NCBI GenBank assembly: GCA_030530285.1
Contig: JAUMVD010000002.1
Span: forward strand, 1-64,000
Source: Bacillota bacterium
Lineage (GTDB): Bacteria; Bacillota; Clostridia; Peptostreptococcales; Anaerovoracaceae
Reading direction: 5' to 3'
Length of the DNA: 64,000 nt
The first letter of the stretch is position 1; every line of letters begins with the position of its first letter. A program made the position numbers and the translations under genes. Shown in pieces: positions 1-8,609 of the stretch. Under the pieces are notes generated by a model. That model searched no databases. It was given only the letters and a program-made list of their open reading frames with translations, and was not told the DNA's origin.

Positions 1-33
1 AGTCTACCGGAAAACTGTTCTGCGTGTGTATTT

Positions 34-55
34 TTGAATGGCTGCAGCCATTCAA
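34..55. repeat. 22-bp perfect palindrome
   Basis: Each arm is 11 bases (TTGAATGGCTG / CAGCCATTCAA). No T-tract follows on either strand, so it does not look like a terminator. It lies about 140 bases upstream of the L,D-transpeptidase gene and could be an operator or the remnant of a mobile repeat. Function unknown. Confidence 0.6.
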
Positions 56-132
56 GGCAAATTCATCCCAGCCGCTTGCAGAAGTGGGGGGGTATTCTTT
101 GCTTACTATGATAAATTTTAACGGCTGCCCCC

Positions 133-161
133 TTTAAAACAACCGTCAAATGAAATATACT
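133..161 (+). promoter_or_regulatory. Predicted sigma-A promoter of the L,D-transpeptidase gene
   Basis: A TTTAAA -35 element (133-138), a 17-base spacer and a TATACT -10 element (156-161) precede the gene. A CAGGAG ribosome site lies just before the ATG at 195. Assigned from hexamer match and spacing only. Confidence 0.45.
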
Positions 162-194
162 ATATGATGTAGGTTAATTGATCAGGAGACAGCG

Positions 195-1595
195 ATGAAA
201 AAAGCTTTTTGGACAGTTATCGCAGTGATTGCAGTGGTTATAGCCTGTCTGGCAATCGCCGCGGTTTCCTATACACATTCAGATGACTATACGAATGACT
301 CATTTTCTCAGGGAGTGACGATCAACGGCCTGGATTGTTCGGGTCTTACTTATGATGAGGCGGCTTCCGCCCTGACGGATTACTGGAACGGTCAGAAGAT
401 GGTCGTTGTAGGCAATTTGGACGAGCCTCTGGAAGAATATACGGATTTTGGCTGCACGTACGATATTGCTGGCAATATCGCCGGCGTCAAAAAGAATCAT
501 CTCATCAAATCGGCGTTGAATCACTATCTGCACATCCCTTATTCCGTGCAGATCGCCATGAACGTTGAGAAAACCACGAAGAAATTCAGAAAGACCGTAA
601 AGAACTCTCCGTTCCTGTCACATGGCAACGCCCAGGAAACCCAGGACGCTTATGTTGACATGTCCGATCCTTCCTATCCGATCGTTCCGGAAGTATACGG
701 CAATAAGCCGGACACCGAAGCGTATCTTAACGGAATCATCAAAGGCATCGAACTGGGCGAGCTCCGGTTCAAATTCGACGAGAAGGATTATATCGATATC
801 CCTGAAGTAAAGAGCGATGATCCGGAACTGCTGAATTATCAGCGATGCTGCCGTGAATATCTCTCACAGAAAATTTCATATAAACTGGGAGACGAATCCT
901 TTACCATCAGCGCTGAGGATCTGTTCAAGATGTACGACTCGCTGACCGAGAACGAAATCGACAAGAAGGCTGTTGCCAAGTATGTCAAGAAAATGGCGGA
1001 GAAGTACAACACCATCGGTGAAAACGTGAAGTTCACTTCCTTTACGGGCAAAACCTTCACCATCAATGGCGGCACGTACGGATGGGCCATCGACCAGGGA
1101 GCTGAGGCCGAACAGCTGGCCAAGGACATCAAGTCTCATAAGGATGTCAAGCGGGAGCCTAAGTTCTCCAGCAGAGGAAGCGGCACCTACTCGAAACTCG
1201 TAGGAGACACTTATGTAGATATCGACATTACGAAACAGCATGCCGTGTACTTCGAAAACGGCAAAAACAGATTTGAGACCGATGTGGTCACCGGCTGCGT
1301 GGCCGCCGGGCACTCCACGCCGACGGGACTGTTCCAGGTGCTCAATAAGCAGAGAGACATCACCCTAAAGGGAGGAAGCAAAAAGAAAAAGACCTATTAC
1401 GAAAGCTTCGTTCACTACTGGATCGGTTTCTTCGGATCGGGCTACGGCATGCATGATGCCTCCTGGAGAAGCAGCTTCGGCGGAGAGATCTATAAATACT
1501 CGGGCAGTCACGGCTGTGTCAATATGCCGCCGTCAAGAATCCCGGATCTCTACAATATCATATCCATCGGTACGCCGGTAATTGTTCACTATTGA
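195..1595 (+). CDS. Membrane-anchored L,D-transpeptidase (YkuD domain)
   Basis: A 466-aa cell-wall enzyme expected to make 3-3 cross-links in peptidoglycan or attach proteins to it. Residues 5-27 form one membrane segment with a short cytoplasmic Lys start, so the protein should be anchored with its bulk outside. The region from about 40 to 320 resembles the peptidoglycan-binding repeats found before YkuD domains (VTINGLDCSGLTYDEA near residue 41). The C-terminal YkuD domain carries the active-site motif SHGCVN at 438-443 (Cys441) and an upstream GMHD with the usual His. It is monocistronic: a strong terminator follows within 15 bases, and the next genes are on the other strand. The start is supported by CAGGAG seven bases upstream. 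The family call is firm; the acceptor substrate cannot be read from sequence. Confidence 0.93.
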   Translation: MKKAFWTVIAVIAVVIACLAIAAVSYTHSDDYTNDSFSQGVTINGLDCSGLTYDEAASALTDYWNGQKMVVVGNLDEPLEEYTDFGCTYDIAGNIAGVKKNHLIKSALNHYLHIPYSVQIAMNVEKTTKKFRKTVKNSPFLSHGNAQETQDAYVDMSDPSYPIVPEVYGNKPDTEAYLNGIIKGIELGELRFKFDEKDYIDIPEVKSDDPELLNYQRCCREYLSQKISYKLGDESFTISAEDLFKMYDSLTENEIDKKAVAKYVKKMAEKYNTIGENVKFTSFTGKTFTINGGTYGWAIDQGAEAEQLAKDIKSHKDVKREPKFSSRGSGTYSKLVGDTYVDIDITKQHAVYFENGKNRFETDVVTGCVAAGHSTPTGLFQVLNKQRDITLKGGSKKKKTYYESFVHYWIGFFGSGYGMHDASWRSSFGGEIYKYSGSHGCVNMPPSRIPDLYNIISIGTPVIVHY

Positions 1596-1609
1596 TGAAA
1601 CGACAAGTG

Positions 1610-1647
1610 GACGGTCGCATGAAACAATTCGTGTGACCGTCTTTTTT
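1610..1647 (+). terminator. Rho-independent terminator of the L,D-transpeptidase gene
   Basis: A 14-bp stem (1610-1623 with 1628-1641, a few G-U pairs), a 4-base loop ACAA, then six T residues (1642-1647). Confidence 0.92.
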
Positions 1648-1664
1648 CGTACGTACGACTGTAC

Positions 1665-1700
1665 GGGGCAGTGCCGGCGGGATACGCGCCGCACTGCCCC
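1665..1700. repeat. GC-rich inverted repeat without T-tract
   Basis: GGGGCAGTGCCGGCG (1665-1679) pairs with CGCCGCACTGCCCC (1687-1700), with one bulged base. No T-run follows. It lies between the two convergent terminators at 1610-1647 and 1735-1773. It may be a transcription barrier or a small dispersed repeat; function unknown. Confidence 0.5.
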
Positions 1701-1734
1701 GCCAGCCGTCGTTCAAAAAACCGGCCCCCAAATG

Positions 1735-1773
1735 AAAAAAAGCTGGCGCCTCAGTTTTTGCTAATGCGCCAGC
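1735..1773 (-). terminator. Rho-independent terminator of the pyruvate carboxylase unit
   Basis: On the minus strand GCTGGCGC pairs with GCGCCAGC (1766-1773 and 1742-1749). An inner TTAG/CTGA stem extends it, and a run of seven T residues follows. Confidence 0.88.
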
Positions 1774-1816
1774 CCTTTCATTAATGTTTTATTAGTGTTT
1801 TACTTTTATTCTCGGT

Positions 1817-2002
1817 TTACTCGCGGCGTTTTTTGCCCAGCGATCTGAAGATGTTCCAGACGATGAATATCAGCGCAGCCCCCACGAGGATATATATGGA
1901 CTGTCTGGTATCATCGAGAAATCCGAACAATTTGCCGAATATCACGACGCCCAGCATGAACGCCCAGAAATATAGGATTTTACCGATTATACCGTTGCCC
2001 AT
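1817..2002 (-). CDS. Small two-helix membrane protein, function unknown
   Basis: A 61-aa protein with two hydrophobic segments (about residues 8-25 and 34-51) and a very basic tail ending KKRRE, so the C-terminus is probably cytoplasmic. A perfect AGGAGG site sits nine bases before the ATG. It starts 34 bases after the pyruvate carboxylase stop with no terminator between, and a terminator follows its own stop, so it is probably co-transcribed with pyc. No family is recognised. The good ribosome site and the operon position support it as a real gene. Confidence 0.7.
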   Translation of the reverse strand: MGNGIIGKILYFWAFMLGVVIFGKLFGFLDDTRQSIYILVGAALIFIVWNIFRSLGKKRRE

Positions 2003-2036
2003 GATACTTTCCTCCTAAGGTTTGTTCTAAGGTTGA

Positions 2037-5000
2037 TTATTTCAGTTTGGCGATCAATTCGCCGGCTTTGACCTGCTGACCTTCGCTGATGTAGACTTTG
2101 TCCACAACGCCTTTCTGTGTTGCCAGAATGTTCGTTTCCATCTTCATGGCTTCGATGACCGCGATCGGCTGTTTCTCTTCTACTTCATCGCCTTCCTTGA
2201 TCAGGACTTTGATGATGTTGCCTGGGATGTTGGCGCCGATCTCCGTCGGATCGTCGGCATCCGCGTAAACGATCTGGGTTGAGGTCGAGGCAATGTTTGC
2301 AGCCTGGTCTTTGATTCGTACGGCGCTCCTGTTGCCGTTGACTTCGAAGATGACATTTCTGTAACCTTCTTCATCCGCTTCACGCACGTTGGAAAGCCTG
2401 ATGACCAGCTCACGTCCGTCTCTGACTTTGACTTCGCAGGTCTCGCCTTCAGACAGCCCGTGGAAGAAGATATCCGAGCCCATGTATCTGAACTTGCCCT
2501 TCTTTTTCTGGGATTCCAGGAAGTCTTCGTAGACCTTTGGATACAGGGCGTAGGACAGCGCCTCCTGCTCCGTTCCTTCCAGTCCGTGTTCTTCTCTGAG
2601 CATTGCCTTGATGCCGTCAAAGTCCTCGTCAGGCAGCAGTTCTCCCGGTCTGCATGTGATCGGCTCTCTGCCGTGCAACACCAGCTTCTGCAGCTTCTCC
2701 GGGAATCCGCCTACCGGCTGTCCCATCATGCCCTCGAAGAAGGAAACGATGGAATCAGGGAAGTCCATATTCGCGGCCTTTTCGTATATGTTCTCCGGCG
2801 TCAGCTCGTTCTGAACCATGAATATGGCCATGTCTCCCACCGCCTTGGATGAAGGGGTTACCTTGACGATATCTCCCAGCATCTCGTTGACTGTCTTGTA
2901 CATATCCTTGACTTCTTTGAATTTATGTCCGAGGCCAAACGACTCGACCTGAGATTTCAGGTTGGAGTACTGTCCTCCCGGCATTTCGTATTTGTAGATT
3001 TCCGCGGATCCCGTAACCATATCGGATTCGAAGCCTTTGTATACCGGTCTGACGGCTGCCCAGTAATCGGAAATTTCCTGAATGCCGTCGATATCCAGCC
3101 CCGTTTCTCTCTCCGTGCCGTCCAGCGCGGCAGCGATGGAATTCAGCGCAGGCTGTGATGTCAGTCCCGACATGCTGTTGAACGCGGAATCTATGATGTC
3201 CACTCCGGCGCCGGCCGCCATCATCAGGGTCGCCACGCCGTTTCCGGATGTATCGTGAGTGTGGAGGTGGATCGGTATGCTGATCTCGTTCTTCAGCGCC
3301 GTGATCAGTTTATTGGCCGCATTCGGTTTGATCAGACCGGACATATCCTTGATGCCCAGGATATGCGTGCCTCTCCTCTCCAGTTCCTTGGCCATGTCTA
3401 CGTAATATTTGAGATTGTATTTCTCTCTGGACTCGTCCAGGATGTCGCCGGTGTAGCATATACACGCTTCGGCGATCTTGCCCTGATTCAGCGTCTCATC
3501 CAGAGCCACTTCCATGCCCTGAATCCAGTTCAGCGAGTCGAATATTCTGAAGACATCGATGCCGGCACGGGCGCTTTCCTTGACGAAACGTCTGATGACG
3601 TTGTCCGGATAATTCTTATATCCCACGGCATTGGCGCCTCGGATGAGCATCTGGAACATGATATTCGGAACCAGTTCCCGCAGCGTCTCCAGCCTCTCCC
3701 AAGGTGATTCTCCTAAAAATCTGTAGGCCGTATCAAACGTAGCTCCGCCCCACATCTCCAGTGAAAACAGGTCCTTGCCATAGAGGGCTACCGCCGGAGC
3801 GATTCTCTCCATGTCTACAGTTCGCACACGTGTGGCCATCAGCGACTGCTGCGCGTCTCTCATGGTAGTGTCGGTGATCAGGAGCTTTTTCTGATCTTTG
3901 ATCCAGCTTACGACACCTTCAGGCCCCTTCTCATCCAGAAGCTGCTTCGTGCCTCTGAGGCCCGCGATTTCCTCGTGTTTGATCTTCGGGAATACAGGCT
4001 TATCGAACTGAGGCTTGAATCCTCTGTTGCCGTTGACGTATATTTCGCCCAGATAATTGAGTACCTGTGACTCTGAATTGGTTCTCGGTTTCGAATGCAA
4101 AAGCTCCGGATTGTCCGCGATGAATCCGGTATCGCAGGTGCCCGCTCTGAACGTCGGATGATTCAATACGTTCAGCAGGAAAGTCCTGTTGGATTTCACA
4201 CCCTGAATCTTCAGTTCCTTCAGTGCTCTCGCCGCTTTATTGGCGGCATCTTCCCACGTCCTCGACCAGGCGGTAACTTTAACCAGCAGGCTGTCGTAAT
4301 ATGGTGATATCTCAGCGCCTGCCTGGGCGTTTCCGGCGTCCAGTCTGATGCCGTATCCGCCAGGTGAAATGTATCTGGTGATGATTCCCGTATCCGGCGC
4401 AAAGCCGTTCATCGGATCTTCTGTCGTCAGTCTGCACTGGATGGAATAGCCTCTCGGCTGGATATCATCCTGACTTCTGATACCGATTTCGTCTGAATCC
4501 AGACGGTACCCTTCGGCGATCAGGATCTGTGACTGCACGATATCGATTCCGGTAGTCATCTCGGTAACGGTATGCTCTACCTGAATACGAGGGTTCATTT
4601 CAATAAAGTAATGGTTGCCGTCCTTATCGATCAGGAATTCCACCGTTCCGGCGCTCCTGTATCCAACAGCCTTTGCGATTTTGATGGCGTCGCTGCAAAG
4701 AGCTTCTCTCAGCTCGCTGCTGATGGACAGTGCCGGTGTGAATTCGACGACTTTCTGATGTCTTCTCTGTATGGAGCAGTCACGTTCACCGAGGTGAATG
4801 ACGTTTCCGTGAGTGTCTCCCAGCACCTGAACTTCTATGTGCTTTGGACGTTCAATATATTTTTCGATAAAGATATCGTCGATGCCAAAGGCCTTTGCCG
4901 CTTCACTCTTGGCGCTTTCAAACTGTCCCGGCAGTTCTTCCTTGCTTCTGACGATTCTCATGCCTCTGCCGCCGCCGCCGGCTGCAGCCTTAAGCATGAC

Positions 5001-5480
5001 AGGATAGCCGCATTCATCCGCGAAATCCAGCGCGGTCTTCACATCAGGTATCGTCTCCGCGATGCCGGGTATGGTCGGAACGCCGACCGATTTGGCAATG
5101 ATCTTTGACTTGACCTTGTCGCCGAGATTATCCATCATTTCATGATCGGGACCTATGAAAACGATCCCCGCATCTTCACATGCTCTGGCAAAAGCCGTAT
5201 TCTCAGCCAGAAATCCGTATCCCGGATGAATGGCATCGATGCCCTTTGCCTTAGCCAGTTCGATGATTTCATCGATGGCTAAATACGCGTCCACAGGCGC
5301 CTTGCCTTTACCGATCTGGTATGACTGATCCGCTTTGGTTCTGAATAATGTATTTTTATCCTCTTCTGAGTAGATCGCTACACTTCTAATTCCCAGTTCT
5401 TTGCAGGCTCTGAATATTCTGATCGCGATCTCTCCGCGGTTGGCGACCAGTACACGCTTGAATTTTCTTTGTTCTGTCAT
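2037..5480 (-). CDS. pyc: Pyruvate carboxylase
   Basis: This 1147-aa cytoplasmic biotin enzyme carboxylates pyruvate to oxaloacetate using ATP and bicarbonate, refilling the TCA intermediates. The single-chain layout is complete: biotin carboxylase domain (about 1-460, with the Gly-rich KAAAGGGGRGMR loop), carboxyltransferase domain (about 530-800, TTMRDAQQS motif and HLHTHD metal site), an allosteric/tetramerisation region, and a C-terminal biotinyl domain with AMKM, whose Lys1113 is the biotin site. Length matches the usual about 1150 aa. A good AAAGGAG site precedes the ATG. The promoter appears to lie in the loop of the preceding terminator (5517-5557). The small membrane protein at 1817-2002 follows in the same transcript. 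Confidence 0.97.
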   Translation of the reverse strand: MTEQRKFKRVLVANRGEIAIRIFRACKELGIRSVAIYSEEDKNTLFRTKADQSYQIGKGKAPVDAYLAIDEIIELAKAKGIDAIHPGYGFLAENTAFARACEDAGIVFIGPDHEMMDNLGDKVKSKIIAKSVGVPTIPGIAETIPDVKTALDFADECGYPVMLKAAAGGGGRGMRIVRSKEELPGQFESAKSEAAKAFGIDDIFIEKYIERPKHIEVQVLGDTHGNVIHLGERDCSIQRRHQKVVEFTPALSISSELREALCSDAIKIAKAVGYRSAGTVEFLIDKDGNHYFIEMNPRIQVEHTVTEMTTGIDIVQSQILIAEGYRLDSDEIGIRSQDDIQPRGYSIQCRLTTEDPMNGFAPDTGIITRYISPGGYGIRLDAGNAQAGAEISPYYDSLLVKVTAWSRTWEDAANKAARALKELKIQGVKSNRTFLLNVLNHPTFRAGTCDTGFIADNPELLHSKPRTNSESQVLNYLGEIYVNGNRGFKPQFDKPVFPKIKHEEIAGLRGTKQLLDEKGPEGVVSWIKDQKKLLITDTTMRDAQQSLMATRVRTVDMERIAPAVALYGKDLFSLEMWGGATFDTAYRFLGESPWERLETLRELVPNIMFQMLIRGANAVGYKNYPDNVIRRFVKESARAGIDVFRIFDSLNWIQGMEVALDETLNQGKIAEACICYTGDILDESREKYNLKYYVDMAKELERRGTHILGIKDMSGLIKPNAANKLITALKNEISIPIHLHTHDTSGNGVATLMMAAGAGVDIIDSAFNSMSGLTSQPALNSIAAALDGTERETGLDIDGIQEISDYWAAVRPVYKGFESDMVTGSAEIYKYEMPGGQYSNLKSQVESFGLGHKFKEVKDMYKTVNEMLGDIVKVTPSSKAVGDMAIFMVQNELTPENIYEKAANMDFPDSIVSFFEGMMGQPVGGFPEKLQKLVLHGREPITCRPGELLPDEDFDGIKAMLREEHGLEGTEQEALSYALYPKVYEDFLESQKKKGKFRYMGSDIFFHGLSEGETCEVKVRDGRELVIRLSNVREADEEGYRNVIFEVNGNRSAVRIKDQAANIASTSTQIVYADADDPTEIGANIPGNIIKVLIKEGDEVEEKQPIAVIEAMKMETNILATQKGVVDKVYISEGQQVKAGELIAKLK

Positions 5481-5516
5481 ATTCTGAGTCTCCTTTCATA
5501 AGCTTTTTGTCTAAAG

Positions 5517-5557
5517 AAAAATAGACAGAATTATTATATCATATTCTGTCTATTTTT
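5517..5557 (-). terminator. 15-bp perfect inverted repeat: terminator of the Crp gene, with a pyc -10 element in its loop
   Basis: The arms 5517-5531 and 5543-5557 are perfectly complementary over 15 bases (AAAAATAGACAGAAT and its complement). On the minus strand the right arm ends in five T residues, so it can terminate the transcript coming from the Crp-type gene (stop at 5592). The 11-base loop contains a minus-strand TATAAT (5533-5538), correctly placed to start a pyc leader of about 45 bases. The -35 match is poor. The same repeat could also be an operator. Confidence 0.7.
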
Positions 5558-5591
5558 ACCATTTAATTCATTAAATTGTATGCATATTTAT

Positions 5592-6239
5592 TTATCGTTT
5601 CAATATGATGAATCCGTCTTTTTTGAAACCAAGAATTCCTTCTTTTTTCATTTTGTTCAGTTCATTTGACAGGGCGCTTCTGTTCACGCAGAGAAATTGC
5701 GCCATCTGTTCTCTGTTCATTTTTACCGTAATTTCATTTGTGCCTGCCTTATTCATGAGGATATCGAAATACACCAGAATCCGGTTTCTGAGTCCGCGCT
5801 CCGCCAGTATCTCGATCTTATGAGACATGATGACATTGTCATCGGCCAGCTTCTTCATCAGTACATTCTTTATCGCCGCGGCATAAGTGGACTTTTCGAT
5901 GGATTGCATCGTAATATAAACGATTTCGCAATCTTCGTTGCTGATGTAGTCGATTGCGGAGATTTTTGTTCTCGACGCGGCGATCTCAAGCCCGAAAAAG
6001 GCGCCTTCATCAAACAGTTCAACGATATGAATCTCACCATCCGGATATGCCTTTTCGCTTCTGACGCTGCCGCTGACTACGATACAGATTTTATCGATCA
6101 CATCTCCTTCGTAGAATACGGTTTCTCCTTTTTTGTAGTTCCTGCCATAGATCTTCAGTCGATCAAAGGCGTATATATAATCGGATTTACTGATATCCTC
6201 AAATAGTCCGCTATTGATTACTAATTCCAGATATTTCAT
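5592..6239 (-). CDS. Crp/Fnr-family transcriptional regulator
   Basis: A 215-aa regulator with an N-terminal cyclic-nucleotide-binding-type beta-roll (about 30-120, including GETVFYEGD) and a C-terminal winged helix-turn-helix (about 150-212, with MNREQMAQFLCVNRSALSNE). It lacks the N-terminal cysteine cluster of FNR, so it is unlikely to bind an iron-sulfur cluster; the ligand is unknown. It begins immediately after the stop of the metallophosphoesterase (stop codon at 6240-6242), so it is translationally coupled as the last gene of the operon that begins with the MotA/TolQ-type channel. It may regulate that operon or respond to the same stress. Terminated by the inverted repeat at 5517-5557. 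Confidence 0.88.
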   Translation of the reverse strand: MKYLELVINSGLFEDISKSDYIYAFDRLKIYGRNYKKGETVFYEGDVIDKICIVVSGSVRSEKAYPDGEIHIVELFDEGAFFGLEIAASRTKISAIDYISNEDCEIVYITMQSIEKSTYAAAIKNVLMKKLADDNVIMSHKIEILAERGLRNRILVYFDILMNKAGTNEITVKMNREQMAQFLCVNRSALSNELNKMKKEGILGFKKDGFIILKR

Positions 6240-7610
6240 TTAATACCTCAACCATTCATCCGGATCAAACGTTCTTATCTCGGAAATGTGTCGTATCCAC
6301 TGCCTGCCGTTATACTGATGGTCTTCTCTCTGTCCGAAAGCCAGTCTATACCTGGATCCTGGTCCGTTCTCTTCATAGATTACCGCATCGACGGCCTCCG
6401 GCTCGCTGTTCTGTCCGAAACAGTACGCTGTTTTGATATCGCTCATTCTGAAGGCGCGTCTGTCGCCGTCATCACTGATGGCCAGAATCGCTTTGGCGTC
6501 CGGAACCAGCGCTGTCAGCTTGATTCCTTCGATCTGCTCATGCTCCTGCCGGTTCCTTCTCCACAACGAAAACTTCTGACTGACATGCGGCAAATCTCTC
6601 AGCTGCTGATCCGTATACTGTCTGCCGTCAACCAGAAGTCCCCCGGTATAGGCGCGTTCCCACGGCAGTCCTTCCCGTTTCGCCTTGGCCTGCATTTCCT
6701 CCAGTTCCACGATGCCCGTTCCCCCGCATCTGGAGAAGTTAACGCAGCTGCCGCATTTTCTGGGTTTTGGCCATCTGACATCCTGCGTCAGTTCATCGAT
6801 CAGGTGACCGGCGGAGTCACAGGTTTCTGCTTTTATTGTACATGGATTTGCACGAATCAATGTTGCTGCACCAACATTTTCTGCAATGTATGACATGTAT
6901 TTTTCATCCTTTGATGAAAAGAACTTTGTGCCGGAAACCCCCATGATCTGTGTGATCTGCGCATCGGCTCCGGTCCTGCAATAGACGTGCTGATGCCCGC
7001 AGAGTATCAGATCCACACCGTAACGGTACAGGAGCTTCATATAGTTCTTTCTGATCAGAGCGCCCCTGATATCGTCATCGAACGAAGTGCCCAGGGTATA
7101 TGCAGGATGATGCATCACGGCAAATACTGCCGGTCTGGTATTCTTAGCCAGGTCATGTTTGATCCACGCGCCGATATATTTATATGCGTTTTCATCCGGA
7201 TCGCCCATCATATGAGAATCCAGTACGATAAAATGCGCGCAGCCTCTGTCGAAGGAATAAAACCTGTCTTCACATCCATAGGGACCGTTCCCGGGAAGCA
7301 AAAACCTGCTTCTAAAGTCAGCCCTGTTCTCATAGCCTCCCTGGCTGCTGAAGTTTCCGTTTGCCGACACGAAGGTGACATCATACTCCGCGCGTATTCT
7401 GTCCACGACTTCAAAAAACGCCGTCCATTCCGCCTCACTATCCGCTCGATTCACCAGATCGCCGCCCAGTACGACGAGAGCGTTTTCGCCATCAAAACGA
7501 GAGAGAGCCTTTCGCAAAAGGCCCTCCCACTGTGAGTAATCATTATCCTTTCCTGAGATCCTGCTGCACTGCGGATCACCCATAAAAATGAATTTTGTTT
7601 CCGTATCCAT
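6240..7610 (-). CDS. Calcineurin-like metallophosphoesterase with a cysteine-bearing C-terminal extension
   Basis: A 456-aa soluble protein. The N-terminal half (about 5-260) is a calcineurin-like phosphoesterase fold: GDPQ near residue 11, GGDLVN near 49, MHHPAY and CGHQH are all present. The motif that is normally GNHD/GNHE reads NGNFS, so the usual metal-site/catalytic His is replaced by Phe; activity may be altered. The C-terminal third contains a CGSCVNFSRCGG cysteine cluster and a region I do not recognise. It starts three bases after the stop of the anchored protein gene and abuts the Crp-type regulator, so it belongs to the channel/MoxR operon. It might act on a nucleotide, phosphoprotein or phospholipid; the substrate is unknown. 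Confidence 0.82.
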   Translation of the reverse strand: MDTETKFIFMGDPQCSRISGKDNDYSQWEGLLRKALSRFDGENALVVLGGDLVNRADSEAEWTAFFEVVDRIRAEYDVTFVSANGNFSSQGGYENRADFRSRFLLPGNGPYGCEDRFYSFDRGCAHFIVLDSHMMGDPDENAYKYIGAWIKHDLAKNTRPAVFAVMHHPAYTLGTSFDDDIRGALIRKNYMKLLYRYGVDLILCGHQHVYCRTGADAQITQIMGVSGTKFFSSKDEKYMSYIAENVGAATLIRANPCTIKAETCDSAGHLIDELTQDVRWPKPRKCGSCVNFSRCGGTGIVELEEMQAKAKREGLPWERAYTGGLLVDGRQYTDQQLRDLPHVSQKFSLWRRNRQEHEQIEGIKLTALVPDAKAILAISDDGDRRAFRMSDIKTAYCFGQNSEPEAVDAVIYEENGPGSRYRLAFGQREDHQYNGRQWIRHISEIRTFDPDEWLRY

Positions 7611-7613
7611 GAT

Positions 7614-8609
7614 TTAGTTCAGATTGAACGTAATGTTGAAACTCGTATCTGACGTTACCTTTGACGGTTCTCCTTCAAGCTGCCATGACGAACCTTCCAG
7701 GAAAATGCCGTTCCTGATGCCGCTCTGTCCCGTGAGCGGAGGAATCGCCTCTTCATCGCCGTACTTCTCTCTGGCGCTCTGGGTCAGATCCAGATCTGAC
7801 ATGCCCGAAAGCGACAGATAGGTCGGCGTCTTTCCGGAAGGGCTCATGGAATATCCCGACTTGTTCAGTTCACTGTTGAGCGCTTTGAGTACGCTGCTGA
7901 GACTGTCGCCTTCCGTGCATTCGCATGTTACTGACAGGCTGAATGCCGAGCCGTTGACGAGTATTTCAGGAGCGCTGAAGTTTGCCGTAACCGTGTATTT
8001 TTCTTTTTCTTTAGCGCCGGTTACAATATACGTTTTGGTGGTTGACTTCTTGCGGGCAGGGTCCGTCACCTTGATCTTGATGGTGTTCTTGCCCTCAGGA
8101 ATCTCAACCGTATACTGGCAGTGGGTACTGCTTCCGGAACCGGTAATGGTCGTGTTTCCTATCTTGACCGTGTAATTCGAAGTCTTGATCGCCGCTCTGT
8201 TGTACGTCTTGCCTTCAACCCAGAAGGTGATGCTCTCGCCGGCAGTGACCGTCTGTTTCTTCAGGTCCGTACTGATGATCGGACTGTAGTCAATCTTACG
8301 GGTCGGATACTTCGGTGTCGTATACGTCTTCTTCGGTGTGGTCGGCGTATATTTCTTTATTTCATTGTCCTTTTTTTCGATTTTCTGAGGCAGATCGTAC
8401 TGCGCTTTTTGCTCCTTTGACAGTTTATATCCATCCCCCTCAAGAAGCACCTGTGTCTTCTGCGGATTCTGCCCGGCTACAGGATTAGCTCCCATATCCG
8501 CACGCTGGGCCTTGAGACCGCCGTATACGGTTCCTGCCCCCGCTATGATGACCACTAACGCAATGATCGCCGCCAGATTTTTCTTGGCTATTCGCTTAAA
8601 TTTATCCAT
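7614..8609 (-). CDS. Membrane-anchored extracellular protein of the channel/MoxR operon
   Basis: A 331-aa protein with a basic start and one membrane segment (about 11-32), followed by a Lys/Thr/Pro/Tyr-rich linker (about 85-110). An Ig-like domain follows (about 115-200, binding to partner rather than catalysis is likely). The C-terminal domain (about 210-331) has the look of a DUF4430-like fold, with GDSLSSVLKALNSEL. No catalytic motif is seen. Its ATG lies within the last bases of the transglutaminase-like gene (22-base overlap), preceded by AAGGGAA, so translation is coupled. It is the only clearly exposed globular protein of the operon and could be the part moved or presented by the channel complex. 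That role is inferred from context only. Confidence 0.75.
   Translation of the reverse strand: MDKFKRIAKKNLAAIIALVVIIAGAGTVYGGLKAQRADMGANPVAGQNPQKTQVLLEGDGYKLSKEQKAQYDLPQKIEKKDNEIKKYTPTTPKKTYTTPKYPTRKIDYSPIISTDLKKQTVTAGESITFWVEGKTYNRAAIKTSNYTVKIGNTTITGSGSSTHCQYTVEIPEGKNTIKIKVTDPARKKSTTKTYIVTGAKEKEKYTVTANFSAPEILVNGSAFSLSVTCECTEGDSLSSVLKALNSELNKSGYSMSPSGKTPTYLSLSGMSDLDLTQSAREKYGDEEAIPPLTGQSGIRNGIFLEGSSWQLEGEPSKVTSDTSFNITFNLN

Noticed and set aside
34-55. 22-bp palindrome as a Rho-independent terminator
   Set aside because: Neither strand has a T-run directly after the stem, so it was listed as a repeat.
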